A stretch of 64,000 nucleotides of DNA from Bacillota bacterium (GTDB lineage: Bacteria > Bacillota > Clostridia > Acetivibrionales > JAEZXR01), in assembly GCA_023419605.1 (NCBI GenBank), contig JAEZXR010000032.1, positions 1 to 64,000 on the forward strand, written 5' to 3'. The notes under the pieces were generated by a model. That model saw only the letters and a list, made by a program, of their open reading frames with translations. It searched no databases and was not told where the DNA came from. The position numbers and the translations under genes were made by a program. Of the stretch, positions 52,820 through 61,904 are shown one piece after another (the first letter of the stretch is position 1; each line of letters starts with the position of its first letter).

Positions 52820-52940
52820 TATTTGTATTTTGTTTTGAAAAACTTTTCGTTGCGGGCATTTTGAAGTTATTTTGTTTATGGGAACCGAATATTAATACAC
52901 TATGTACCATTCTTAGAATCGCAGGGAGGAGGGATTTTGC

Positions 52941-53045
52941 ATGGGGGACAAAAATCCTAAGAAGACACCGAAGAAAGCGAAGGCAACGGAAAAAAAAGGA
53001 GCGGCTTCGGCTTCAAAATCTGCACAGGGAAAAAAACCAAAATAA
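52941..53045 (+). CDS. 34-residue lysine-rich protein (MGDKNPKK type)
   Basis: The very basic peptide begins MGDKNPKKTPKKAKATEKKG and ends in SAQGKKPK. A strong site GGGAGGAGGG precedes ATG and a good terminator follows, which supports a real gene. Small proteins beginning MGDK(S/N)PK with Lys-rich bodies are widespread in bacteria, and their function is unknown. Nucleic-acid or ribosome contact is only a guess from charge. Confidence 0.7.
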   Translation: MGDKNPKKTPKKAKATEKKGAASASKSAQGKKPK

Positions 53046-53054
53046 TCACTCCGC

Positions 53055-53110
53055 TGAGACTTGGGACATGCTTGATGCATAATAAAACATGTGTCCGAGT
53101 CTCATTTTTT
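53055..53110 (+). terminator. Terminator after the small basic protein
   Basis: GAGACT-GGGACATG pairs with CATGTGTCC-AGTCTC, followed by ATTTTTTATT. Confidence 0.85.
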
Positions 53111-53166
53111 ATTAGCCGGTAGCTGCTTGTCCCTTAATGGGGTGATTCTTTGCCAATATCTGCTCG

Positions 53167-53195
53167 TTGATTAACATAAAGTAATCATGTAAAAT
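53167..53195 (+). promoter_or_regulatory. Candidate promoter of the prohibitin-like gene
   Basis: TTGATT (53167-53172) and TAAAAT (53190-53195) have a 17-base spacer, about 110 bases before ATG. Confidence 0.4.
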
Positions 53196-53303
53196 TGTCA
53201 ATAAGAGCGATCATATAATCATTATAACGCACTTTAAATAGAAGCCGACAATCTCTGTTTTTTTACGTATATAGTAGTAAAATACTTTTAGGGGGACAAT
53301 TAT

Positions 53304-54104
53304 ATGAAGAAGAAACTTATCACAACAGCAGTAATTGTAGTAGGATGTGCAGTGCTCCTTGCGGTGTTTAATCCGTTTACAGTGGTAGATGCAGGGCATA
53401 CAGGTGTTGTTGTTAATCTGGGTGCTGTTTCAGATAAAACCTTCACGGAAGGCTTCCACTTTAAAGTGCCCGTCATTCAAACCGTAAAGCAGGTGGATAA
53501 CCGTATTCAGAAACTGGAAGTTGATACAGCCTCCGCTTCAAAGGATTTGCAGACGGTAAAAAGCAAAATTGCCGTGAATTTTAGAGTGAAACCGGAACAA
53601 TCCGCTTATCTCTATAAGAATGTCGGTATTCGATACGAAGAGACCATCATCTCCCCTGCCACACAGGAAATCATCAAGGCTGTTACTGCGCGATATACGG
53701 CGGAACAGCTGATTACCGACAGGCAAAAGGTCAGTGATGATATGAAACAAATGCTGACAGAAAAGGTAGGCGCTTATGGGCTGGTCGTCGATAATCTCAA
53801 CGTGATTAACTTTGATTTCAGCGAAGAATTCAACAAGGCCATTGAAGCGAAGCAAACTGCACAACAGCTGGCGCTTAAGGCGGAACAGGATTTGACCAGG
53901 GTAAAGGTGGAGGCGGAGCAAAAAGTGGCACAGGCTGAGGCGGAAGCAAGAGCTTTGAAAGCCCAAAGACAGGAGATTACACCTGACTTGCTGAAGTTAA
54001 GGGAGATCGAGGCAACCATGAAAGCCATTGAAAAATGGAATGGTCAAATGCCGCAGTATGTGGGTGGTAGTGAAGGTACCATATTTAATATACCTACAAA
54101 GTAA
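53304..54104 (+). CDS. Prohibitin-like SPFH/Band 7 membrane protein
   Basis: The 266-residue protein has an N-terminal membrane helix (LITTAVIVVGCAVLLAVF), the Band 7 domain (VDAGHTGVVVNLGAV, EGFHFKVPVIQTVKQVDNR) and a C-terminal coiled coil rich in Ala, Glu and Gln (about 175-225). It should form membrane-tethered oligomers facing the outside or the lipid raft-like domains. AGGGGGAC precedes ATG. It is monocistronic. Confidence 0.9.
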   Translation: MKKKLITTAVIVVGCAVLLAVFNPFTVVDAGHTGVVVNLGAVSDKTFTEGFHFKVPVIQTVKQVDNRIQKLEVDTASASKDLQTVKSKIAVNFRVKPEQSAYLYKNVGIRYEETIISPATQEIIKAVTARYTAEQLITDRQKVSDDMKQMLTEKVGAYGLVVDNLNVINFDFSEEFNKAIEAKQTAQQLALKAEQDLTRVKVEAEQKVAQAEAEARALKAQRQEITPDLLKLREIEATMKAIEKWNGQMPQYVGGSEGTIFNIPTK

Positions 54105-54151
54105 AGTTTGAGTAAAAGTATTCAGTTTCAATGATGAATAGATTTTCAAAT

Positions 54152-54180
54152 AAGACTGCCGGAAACCGGCAGTCTTGTTT
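54152..54180 (+). terminator. Rho-independent terminator
   Basis: AAGACTGCCGG (54152-54162) pairs with CCGGCAGTCTT (54166-54176) around AAA, followed by GTTTAT. The rest of 54105-54423 holds the next promoter and nothing else recognised. Confidence 0.85.
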
Positions 54181-54289
54181 ATATTATAAATAGATGAGTA
54201 TGGGGCAGGAAAAGTATTCAAATGATAAGAATTAGCAGAAATAACCTCCCGTAATCCCTCGTGGTAAGGAAAAGGTGCTTTTGGTCAAT

Positions 54290-54318
54290 TTGCAGCAGTT
54301 TGTATGTGATGATATAAT
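54290..54318 (+). promoter_or_regulatory. Promoter of the uronate isomerase-like gene
   Basis: TTGCAG (54290-54295) and TATAAT (54313-54318) have a 17-base spacer. Confidence 0.55.
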
Positions 54319-54423
54319 GAACTCGTTGTAAAAACTAACAGTACCTTGTTAAAAGCAATGACATTTTCGCACAAATGCATAGGTAGTGCAGGGAACGGTA
54401 GAAATGAAAAGGGGGGATCGGCT

Positions 54424-55611
54424 ATGAACAAGGAAGATTTTACCAGTGAAATAATGCAAATTGATGTAGTAGATACACATTCCCATCTTATAGGAGATCG
54501 TCTGGCTGCCAAGGATTTTTGGCAGATTGGGGAATACTTCTGGTTGCTGCTTGAACTCCAGGCAGGGGGATATCCGAAAGACCCGGCACAATTATCGGAA
54601 GAAAAAAGGATTGAAGCCTATGTAAAGGCCTTTAATTCTACCAGGAATACTTCTATGAACTGGGTTGTGAGAGAAATATTCAAAAATTTGTACAATATCG
54701 ATATAAAGAATGAAAAAAGCATACGGCTGGCGGACGAGGCTGTGCGTTCGACTGTATTGCAGCCGGATTGGGCGCAGAAGGTGGCGGACAGTCTTTCTAT
54801 CAAAAAGGTGGTTGTAAATAACCCGGAACATATGGATTTCAAGAATCTGCCCAATACCTGTGTTTTTATTCCGCGAATTGATGGGCTGCTGAATCAGTGG
54901 ACCAGAAAAGCTTTTGAATCTGAGAATCAGGCAGATGTGATGGCGGAAGTATCCGGTGAGATGGAAAAGCTGCTGGCCGATTGCAGGCTAAGAGGCTGCA
55001 AGGGTATAATGACAACACTTCGCCCCTTTGCTCTGAGAACTTATGGGAACGGAACAAGTTTGAAAAGATCAGGAAATACAAAAGATGAAATTACTGTAGC
55101 TCTTCTTCATGAATTATGCAAATCAGCAGAAAAGCATAACCTTTTTATTCAGTTTTTCCTTGGTGTGGAGCATGGTTGGAGCAGTAATACGGGTGCACCG
55201 GTAAACGATCCGAATCGAATCCTCAACCTGCATGGACTCTTCGACCAATACCAGTGTAAATTTGAGCTGGTTGTAGCTACGGAGATCAATACGATGGATG
55301 TAGTCCAGGCTGCGAGATTGTTCCCCAATGTACATGCCGGGGGACTCTGGTGGTTTACCTTCCGGCCCAGTATTTTCATGGAGTGTATGCAAAGACGTTT
55401 TGAGGCGTTACCGCCTTCCAGCAGCTCTTTAATTGTATCGGACGCGCGGTGTATTGAATGGTGTTACGGTAAAACCCTCTTAATAAAAAAGCTGGTGGCG
55501 GATTATCTTTACGAGCAGGTACAAAAGGGATGGGTGGATAGAAATGAAGCTTTATGGATCGCAAGAGAATGGCTTTATGAAAGTGCCGCATCCCGGTATG
55601 GAATAGAGTGA
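54424..55611 (+). CDS. Short uronate isomerase-like protein (UxaC family)
   Basis: The 395-residue protein has the amidohydrolase metal motif VDTHSHL near residue 20, and later HAGGLWWFTFRPSIF and SDARCIEW, which correspond to the WWF and SRS blocks of UxaC. UxaC interconverts galacturonate/tagaturonate and glucuronate/fructuronate. Ordinary UxaC has about 465 residues, so this is a shorter, divergent branch. ATG 54424 follows AAAGGGGGGAT; a longer in-frame reading has no ribosome site. It would channel galacturonic acid from pectin into central metabolism. Confidence 0.8.
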   Translation: MNKEDFTSEIMQIDVVDTHSHLIGDRLAAKDFWQIGEYFWLLLELQAGGYPKDPAQLSEEKRIEAYVKAFNSTRNTSMNWVVREIFKNLYNIDIKNEKSIRLADEAVRSTVLQPDWAQKVADSLSIKKVVVNNPEHMDFKNLPNTCVFIPRIDGLLNQWTRKAFESENQADVMAEVSGEMEKLLADCRLRGCKGIMTTLRPFALRTYGNGTSLKRSGNTKDEITVALLHELCKSAEKHNLFIQFFLGVEHGWSSNTGAPVNDPNRILNLHGLFDQYQCKFELVVATEINTMDVVQAARLFPNVHAGGLWWFTFRPSIFMECMQRRFEALPPSSSSLIVSDARCIEWCYGKTLLIKKLVADYLYEQVQKGWVDRNEALWIAREWLYESAASRYGIE

Positions 55612-55702
55612 CGGTAGAAAATATGTAGGGAGGGGACAAATCCAATGCTGCCGATGAATCGGCTAAGCGATTGCATACTGTAAATTTCTGGGGGAATTAT
55701 AG

Positions 55703-55740
55703 AAGCTATGAGGTATAAAGCATACCTCGTAGCTTTATAT
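55703..55740 (+). terminator. Terminator after the uronate isomerase-like gene
   Basis: AAGCTATGAGGTAT (55703-55716) pairs with ATACCTCGTAGCTT (55722-55735, one G-U), followed by TATATA. Confidence 0.6.
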
Positions 55741-55859
55741 ATACATCCGAAGTAAACGACGTTGGTCCATGAAAATCAAAAGTGGCACTCAGAACTCATT
55801 GTTCCACCTTTCTCTTGTATTCGAAATCATAATGACAGTTTGCTGCATTATAAAATATT

Positions 55860-56432
55860 TCATAGCAGAATATATTTAAATTTCTCATTGAAAACCTTTT
55901 TAATCGGTTTAGTGAAATCTCCTTTTCCTATGGCGCCAATGGATTCGTATTTTTCCTTTTCAAACTTTTTAGCTATTTCCGCTGCCTGTTCCATATATAG
56001 ATTATTATTTATATCTTCCTTCCATGCTGCAGGATGATCCCCTTTGCAGAACACTCTCTCCACGCTGCAAAAAACGTGACCCGACACAATCTTATAGGCG
56101 ATAAGCGTCATAGGCACCAAACTGCTGCTTTCGGGTAATTTCTCTATGTCTTTATATTCCTTTAGCCTGCTTAATATTTTTTTGATTTCTATATTATAAG
56201 CTGCACTTCCGTTTGCAGAAGCTAAAAATTTTTTCATTATGCTATTGTAATCCTGTTTTTTCTCAACGGAAAGAAAGGCATCCATACGTTCCTTCGCATG
56301 AATAATTCTATATTCTGCATTCCAAATGCTTAACTTGTTTGCAGTATTACCCATTTCCAGTGATGATATTTCATTATATGTCGAATCACAAAGGATGTTA
56401 TAAATAATGTTTTCAAGGCTTCCGTTTTCCAT
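55860..56432 (-). CDS. Hypothetical protein of 190 residues
   Basis: I do not recognise this family. The protein is soluble and mixed alpha-helical, with two Cys in the stretch GHVFCSVERVFCKGDHPAAW, the only distinctive motif, and a Lys-rich C terminus (KGDFTKPIKKVFNEKFKYI). AGGAGGA precedes ATG, 7 bases away, and coding character is convincing. It lies 55 bases downstream of a YczE-like membrane protein gene on the same strand and may be co-transcribed with it. Confidence 0.7.
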   Translation of the reverse strand: MENGSLENIIYNILCDSTYNEISSLEMGNTANKLSIWNAEYRIIHAKERMDAFLSVEKKQDYNSIMKKFLASANGSAAYNIEIKKILSRLKEYKDIEKLPESSSLVPMTLIAYKIVSGHVFCSVERVFCKGDHPAAWKEDINNNLYMEQAAEIAKKFEKEKYESIGAIGKGDFTKPIKKVFNEKFKYILL

Positions 56433-56487
56433 AGGAGTCCTCCTTTCTTCCGCAAGGATTTTACATGTTTTTTGTTGGTTGTGAGCT

Positions 56488-57174
56488 TTATACGGCCAAT
56501 CTGTCCATTACCTTTCTCAACGGGTTTTTAAACAAATCCAAAACAGGTCCGAAAATTAACACGCAGATAATTGTTCCTTCGCGTATAGTAAGTTCTGTCT
56601 TAAATAGAAAAGTAAAAATTAGTATGGTAATAATAAAGCCAATATCGGCTGTCTGCCGTAATCTTCCCATTGGCTTTCCACATCGATCCGCGAGTATATG
56701 GCAGAACCCTTCCAAGGGAGTTCTTATAAACCGCGTTTCCATGATGATCACTACTCCCAAAGCTACAATAATATAGGCAGCTATGCTGGTTAAGATACGA
56801 AGCGGATAGCTCACGATATATACATTGGCAAACAGGATATAGATGAAAAAATTAAGTGCGATTCCGCCTAAGAAAACATTGAAAAACTGGAGTAATTCAA
56901 TCAACTTAAAATTCTGCCTTTCCATCAATAATTGCCCTACTATGCAGGCGGAATTAAACAGGATGGATATCGTTCCCACTTTAACGCCGGTCATATTGGA
57001 TACCGCTAAAGACATAGCATCCCAAGGGCCTAACCCAACGGCTGCTTTTATAGCCAAACAAAAACCGAAATATACAATCAGGTTACCCAGCATTAAAAAG
57101 ATCATTTTCTTGAAATAAGTTATACATCTTACCTTTTTACTTTCCTTAAGGGCATCGTCTGTTACTTGTTTCAT
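56488..57174 (-). CDS. YczE/YitT-like membrane protein
   Basis: The 228-residue protein has five predicted helices after a cytoplasmic tail and the motif AIKAAVGLGPWDAMSLAVSN, together with TRFIRTPLEGFCHILADR, both typical of the YczE/YyaS/YitT group. Function in the group is unknown. AGGTG precedes ATG. It is divergent from an AraC regulator whose promoter lies in the 123-base gap, suggesting that the regulator controls it. Confidence 0.85.
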   Translation of the reverse strand: MKQVTDDALKESKKVRCITYFKKMIFLMLGNLIVYFGFCLAIKAAVGLGPWDAMSLAVSNMTGVKVGTISILFNSACIVGQLLMERQNFKLIELLQFFNVFLGGIALNFFIYILFANVYIVSYPLRILTSIAAYIIVALGVVIIMETRFIRTPLEGFCHILADRCGKPMGRLRQTADIGFIITILIFTFLFKTELTIREGTIICVLIFGPVLDLFKNPLRKVMDRLAV

Positions 57175-57200
57175 GCAATCACACCTTTAAAAAGTAGAAC

Positions 57201-57229
57201 TTGTATTCTTTTCTTATTATCAGTATAAT
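57201..57229 (+). promoter_or_regulatory. Promoter of the AraC gene at 57298
   Basis: TTGTAT (57201-57206) and TATAAT (57224-57229) have a 17-base spacer. The same gap must hold the minus-strand promoter of the YczE-like gene. Confidence 0.6.
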
Positions 57230-57297
57230 AGCATTGTGGTTTGTTATCTATAAAAATCTTGCCTATATTCATAACAATATTGCGCATGGAGGATTTT

Positions 57298-58188
57298 ATG
57301 AAGAAGATATTAAAAATAGGAGAGAATTTTTTTGAAGAAAAAATCCATGGTGATTATTGCTTTCCCTTTGAGATTAGTTATGATACCTTATCTGCGTTTG
57401 AACACGGCTTTTTAGACTGTCATTGGCATCCGGAACTGGAGTTTTCAGTTATTTTGGATGGAGCCATGGAATATCAGGTAAATGACACTGTATATGGAGC
57501 AACAAAAGGCTGCGGAATCTTTACTAATGCAAATAGCCTCCATACAGCCAGAGCCTGCGAAGGCCAGGATTGTACTTATATAGCTGTCATATTTAATCCG
57601 GTTTTAATCTTCGGTCATGAAAATAGTGCCGTTGAAAAAAGATACGTGGATATCATCGTAGGTTCCCCTAAGTTTTCCTCCTTGTACCTGGATCCGGCCT
57701 GTGGCTGGCAGAAGCAGATAATACAGCTGCTTCTGGATATCAATACTCTTTATCAAGACCAGGAAATCTGTTATGAACTGCTAATCAAGAGCAAGCTGTG
57801 TGAACTTTGGTCGATTCTATATAAGGGATTCCAATCCATGCTTCAAAACGCTACTATACCCGCTTCCAAGGATATTTCGCGGTTAAAACAAATGTTAAAC
57901 TATATTCATAACAATTATAATGAAAAACTTACTTTGGACAATATTGCTTCTGCCTGTAATATCAGTAAAAGCGAATGCTGCCGCTTCTTTAAAAAAATGA
58001 TACGGCAAACGCCCTTTGAATACCTTTTAAATTATCGTATCCAAAAAAGTATTCCCTTATTATTGGATGAAACTTTAAATATTACTGAAATCGCCGAAAG
58101 GGTTGGATTCGCCAATGCAAGCTACTATTCGGAAATTTTCAGGAGATATATGAGCTGTTCTCCAACGGAATACAAGAAACTGCGTTAA
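57298..58188 (+). CDS. AraC-family transcriptional regulator
   Basis: The 296-residue soluble protein has a cupin-type N-terminal domain with HWHPELEFSVILDGAMEYQV and a C-terminal AraC pair (IASACNISKSECCRFFKKM, ITEIAERVGFANASYYSEIF). ATG 57298 follows TGGAGG. It is divergent from the YczE-like gene, a frequent pairing of a regulator with its target. The ligand is unknown. Confidence 0.9.
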   Translation: MKKILKIGENFFEEKIHGDYCFPFEISYDTLSAFEHGFLDCHWHPELEFSVILDGAMEYQVNDTVYGATKGCGIFTNANSLHTARACEGQDCTYIAVIFNPVLIFGHENSAVEKRYVDIIVGSPKFSSLYLDPACGWQKQIIQLLLDINTLYQDQEICYELLIKSKLCELWSILYKGFQSMLQNATIPASKDISRLKQMLNYIHNNYNEKLTLDNIASACNISKSECCRFFKKMIRQTPFEYLLNYRIQKSIPLLLDETLNITEIAERVGFANASYYSEIFRRYMSCSPTEYKKLR

Positions 58189-58397
58189 ACCGTAGGGCAT
58201 GGTAAGCAATTTCGGATATCCTCCAATTTACCATCATGTCGCAAGTGCGTCTTACACTGGTAAATTTGCTTTCTAAAAGATTTACTGAAAAAGAATAGTA
58301 ATTTGGAAGAACAATATATACTGCCGTGCTTGTTTCCTGTATAATAGGAACAAAAGTGTACTCCGCAGACCAACTGTACAATGTAGGATGGAGCTTA

Positions 58398-58454
58398 GCT
58401 AATTCGACATTCGCACAGCCCCGGAATCATTGGCTATGCGAACGCCAAATTAGC
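58398..58454 (+). other. Compound hairpin of unknown role
   Basis: GCTAATT (58398-58404) pairs with AATTAGC (58448-58454), and TTCGCA-AGCC (58410-58420) pairs with GGCT-TGCGAA (58432-58442). No T-run follows. It is the main feature of the gap 58189-58577, with a second hairpin (GGACACT/AGTGTCC, about 58512-58547) and a TATAAT near 58552 close to the ABC-F gene. Confidence 0.45.
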
Positions 58455-58577
58455 AGTTACCGGTCCTATTACATATAGTAAGCAAAAGGCAGAGTGCGAG
58501 GTGCACGGGAAGGGACACTGAAAACAAGGGAATAAGAGAGTGTCCGCGCTGTATAATAAGGTGAAGGGAAAGATACT

Positions 58578-60497
58578 GTGAATATATTATCCGCGGAAAA
58601 AATATCGAAAAGCTACAGTGAAAAAATATTATTTGATGATATATCCTTAGGCATTAATGAGGGCGACAAAATCGGCGTCATCGGTGTCAATGGAACAGGA
58701 AAATCAACACTTTTGAAGGTGATTGCAGGAATAGAGACAATGGATGCCGGTAGAATCATAACCGGAAATAGTGCAACTATTGAGTATTTACCGCAGAATC
58801 CCTTTTTCGAAGAAGGTACGACAGTACTCCAGCAAGTCTTTAAAGGGAATTCTCCTATGATGGAGTTGCTCAGGGAGTACGAAGACACGCTCCGGAAGGT
58901 GAATGAGAATCCCGGTGATAACCGTTTTGAAAAAAGGTTGGTTGCCTTAACCCAAAGGATGGACAGCATGGGCGCCTGGACGCTGGAAAGCGAGGCCAAA
59001 GCAATTCTGACCCAGTTGGGAATTCACGATTTCCAGGCCAATGTCAAAACTTTGTCCGGCGGACAAAGAAAAAGAGTTGCCATGGCAAGTGCTTTGATCA
59101 GTCCGGCAGACTTACTGATTCTGGACGAGCCTACAAACCATATTGACAATGATACGGTGGACTGGCTGGAAAACTATCTGCACAAAAGGAAGGGCGCACT
59201 GCTCATGGTTACCCATGACAGATACTTCCTTGACAGGGTTGTAAATCGTATAATCGAGCTGGATCGGGGAAAACTTTACAGCTATCAGGCAAACTACAGC
59301 AGCTTTTTGGAAATGAAAGCCGAACGAGAGGAAATGGAGCAGTCCTCCGAAAGAAAGCGGCAAAATCTTTTGCGCAATGAATTGGAGTGGATTCGAAGAG
59401 GGGCAAAGGCCCGTTCCACGAAGCAAAAGGCTCGAATCGAGCGTTTTGAAAAGCTGCAGGATGAACAGGCACCGGCTAGCCTGGGTAATGTGGAAATGAT
59501 TGCAGGCTCCTCGCGGCTGGGTAGAAAGACCATTGAACTGGAGAAGATCAGCAAAAGCTTTTCAGGGGTTGAAGTCATTAAAGATTTCAGCTATATTGTC
59601 CTGCGGGATGACCGGATCGGAGTCATCGGTCCCAACGGCAGGGGAAAATCAACCCTGCTGAATATCGTTGCCGGTCGATTGAACCCGGATAAAGGAAGTA
59701 TATCGACCGGAGAGACGGTTAAGATCGGTTTTTTCACCCAGGAAAATGAGGGAATGAACGAAAACCTGCGCGTGATTGAATATATCCGGGAGGAAGCAGA
59801 GTACCTTGTGACGGCGGAGGGCAGCCTCAGTGCTTCGCAGATGCTGGAAAGGTTTTTATTCCCTCCGGGTGTACAGTGGACTCCTATCAGCAAGCTATCC
59901 GGAGGAGAGAAGCGGCGGCTTTATCTTCTGCGCATATTGATGGGGGCTCCGAATATTCTGCTGCTGGATGAGCCGACCAATGACCTGGATATTCAGACGC
60001 TCACTTTGCTGGAAAGTTATCTGGATGATTTTGCGGGTGCTGTAATGGTAGTTTCCCATGACCGGTATTTTCTGGATAGGGTAGCGGAAAGAATTTTTTC
60101 CTTTGAGGGAAATGGGGAAATTAAACAATTCGCAGGCAATTATTCCGATTATCGAGAAATCTCACAGCGAACGGAGTCGGAACGGGATAATACCCGACTA
60201 AAAACCGAAACGGATAAAAAAAGCAGCACTACAGAAAATACGAAGGAAAAGCCGCTGAAATTTTCCTACAAAGAGCAAAAAGAGTTCGAGCAGATTGACA
60301 GCGTCATTGCCGGGTTGGAAAAAGAGCTGGAGGAAGTAAGCCGGCGGATGAATGAATCTTCCAGTGATTTCGGGAAGCTGCAAGAACTGCTGCATCAAAA
60401 GGAAGAACTGGAAAAGCAGCTTGAAACTGCAATGGAACGCTGGGTTTATTTGAATGAACTTGCAGAAGAAATCGATAAAAATAAGAAAGGTATGTAA
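58578..60497 (+). CDS. ABC-F family ATPase (Uup-like)
   Basis: The 639-residue soluble protein has two ABC domains: Walker A GVNGTGKST and signature LSGGQRKR in the first, GPNGRGKST and LSGGEKRR in the second, both with LLILDEPTNHID / LLLDEPTNDLD Walker B segments. A charged linker lies between, and the last 70 residues form a coiled coil (about 570-635) as in Uup. It has no membrane domain, so it works on ribosomes or DNA. The start is GTG 58578, after GAAGGGAAAG. It forms an operon with the helicase gene 10 bases downstream. Confidence 0.93.
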   Translation: MNILSAEKISKSYSEKILFDDISLGINEGDKIGVIGVNGTGKSTLLKVIAGIETMDAGRIITGNSATIEYLPQNPFFEEGTTVLQQVFKGNSPMMELLREYEDTLRKVNENPGDNRFEKRLVALTQRMDSMGAWTLESEAKAILTQLGIHDFQANVKTLSGGQRKRVAMASALISPADLLILDEPTNHIDNDTVDWLENYLHKRKGALLMVTHDRYFLDRVVNRIIELDRGKLYSYQANYSSFLEMKAEREEMEQSSERKRQNLLRNELEWIRRGAKARSTKQKARIERFEKLQDEQAPASLGNVEMIAGSSRLGRKTIELEKISKSFSGVEVIKDFSYIVLRDDRIGVIGPNGRGKSTLLNIVAGRLNPDKGSISTGETVKIGFFTQENEGMNENLRVIEYIREEAEYLVTAEGSLSASQMLERFLFPPGVQWTPISKLSGGEKRRLYLLRILMGAPNILLLDEPTNDLDIQTLTLLESYLDDFAGAVMVVSHDRYFLDRVAERIFSFEGNGEIKQFAGNYSDYREISQRTESERDNTRLKTETDKKSSTTENTKEKPLKFSYKEQKEFEQIDSVIAGLEKELEEVSRRMNESSSDFGKLQELLHQKEELEKQLETAMERWVYLNELAEEIDKNKKGM

Positions 60498-60507
60498 GGA
60501 GATCGGA

Positions 60508-61731
60508 ATGGCGGATACATTTTATGAATTGAACTTGAAGCCGGCACTTGTGACAGCGCTGGAAAAAGAGAAAATAACCACCCCTACGGAAATACAGCAA
60601 AAGGTGATTCCGGAATTATTGAAGAATAAGGATATAATTGCACAATCGGAGACGGGTACCGGCAAAACTCTGGCTTACCTGCTTCCCTTGTTTGAAAAGA
60701 TAAATCCCGACCTTCGGGAGATGCAGGCGATTATTTTGGTACCGACCCATGAGCTTGCCATACAGATCCAGCGCCAGATGGAACGGTTGGCCGAAAACTC
60801 GGAAATCGGGATAAGTTCAACGCCCATCATCGGGAATGTTAATATTGCCCGGCAGATTGAAAAATTAAAGGAAAAGCCTCATATTATCGTGGGTTCTTCC
60901 GGAAGGATTCTGGAATTAATTAAAAAACGGAAAATATCGGCGCATACCATTAAAACCATTATCCTGGATGAGGCTGACCGGCTCATGGATAAAAATAACC
61001 TGGAGAGTGTGAAGGCGGTCGTTAAAAGCACCTTGAAGGAAAGGCAGATGATGCTGTTTTCCGCTACCATTTCCAAAGAGACCCTTGATAAAGCAAAGGA
61101 AATGATGAAGGAGCCGGAAGTTATACGTGCGGAGGCACAGGCTTCCGTTCCGTCAACCATTGAGCATGTTTATTTTATGGCAGAACAAAGAGACAAGGTG
61201 GAGGTGCTGCGAAAGCTCACAAGGATCATGAATCCGCAGCGTGCCATTGCATTTGTAAATAAAAGTGAAGAAATTGAAATTTTGGCTGCAAAGCTGAAAC
61301 ATCACGGATTAAACGCGGAAGCAATTCATGGAGCCAATTTCAAACTGGAGCGAAAAAAGATCCTGGAGGATTTCCGGGCAGGGAAGATACAGGTTCTTGT
61401 AGCTTCCGATATCGCTGCTCGGGGGCTGGATATTGAAGGGGTTACCCATGTTATAAATGTGAGCATGCCGGAAGATCCGAAGGACTATTTACATCGTGTA
61501 GGAAGAACCGGCAGAAAGGGCCTGACCGGAACTGCCGTCTCCATTGTGACTGACCGGGAACTGCCCTTGATTCAGATGTATGAGAAGTCCTTTCAAATCA
61601 GTATTGCTCCTAAAGATATGTACTCTGGACAGATTATTACTCCAGGAGACAGAAAAGCCTTGAAAAAGGCACCTCGTCCGCAGGATGGAGCAAAAAAGGA
61701 AAAGGTGTTTAAGCCGGGGAAAAAATATTAA
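60508..61731 (+). CDS. DEAD-box RNA helicase
   Basis: The 407-residue protein has all helicase motifs: a Q motif region, AQSETGTGKT, PTHELAIQ, LDEADRLMD, SATIS, ASDIAARGLDIEG and HRVGRTGR. Motif Ib reads GSSGRI instead of the usual TPGR. The C terminus is basic (KKAPRPQDGAKKEK), typical of small cold-shock or ribosome-assembly helicases. AAGGAG lies 5 bases before ATG 60508; the longer reading overlaps the ABC-F gene. Pairing with an ABC-F protein suggests a role in translation or ribosome maturation. Confidence 0.93.
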   Translation: MADTFYELNLKPALVTALEKEKITTPTEIQQKVIPELLKNKDIIAQSETGTGKTLAYLLPLFEKINPDLREMQAIILVPTHELAIQIQRQMERLAENSEIGISSTPIIGNVNIARQIEKLKEKPHIIVGSSGRILELIKKRKISAHTIKTIILDEADRLMDKNNLESVKAVVKSTLKERQMMLFSATISKETLDKAKEMMKEPEVIRAEAQASVPSTIEHVYFMAEQRDKVEVLRKLTRIMNPQRAIAFVNKSEEIEILAAKLKHHGLNAEAIHGANFKLERKKILEDFRAGKIQVLVASDIAARGLDIEGVTHVINVSMPEDPKDYLHRVGRTGRKGLTGTAVSIVTDRELPLIQMYEKSFQISIAPKDMYSGQIITPGDRKALKKAPRPQDGAKKEKVFKPGKKY

Positions 61732-61756
61732 AAATAAATTTGAGTTTACATATAGG

Positions 61757-61849
61757 TAACGAACTTTAAACCTAAATAAATCGGAGCAGAAAAACATCCG
61801 GCAGTTGGGATGGTTTTCTGCGGAGTAAATTCAACTTTAAAGTTCGTTA
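61757..61849 (+). terminator. Compound inverted repeat after the helicase
   Basis: TAACGAACTTTAAA (61757-61770) is perfectly complementary to TTTAAAGTTCGTTA (61836-61849). Inside, GCAGAAAA-CATCC (61786-61799) pairs with GGATG-TTTTCTGC (61808-61821, one mismatch). No T-run follows the outer stem. It may end the helicase operon or be a small structured element. Confidence 0.5.
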
Positions 61850-61904
61850 TTCATAAGGTGATGCAAAATAATTAGCTGGTCTTTTGTGTGGGAGGGGGAC
61901 ATTT

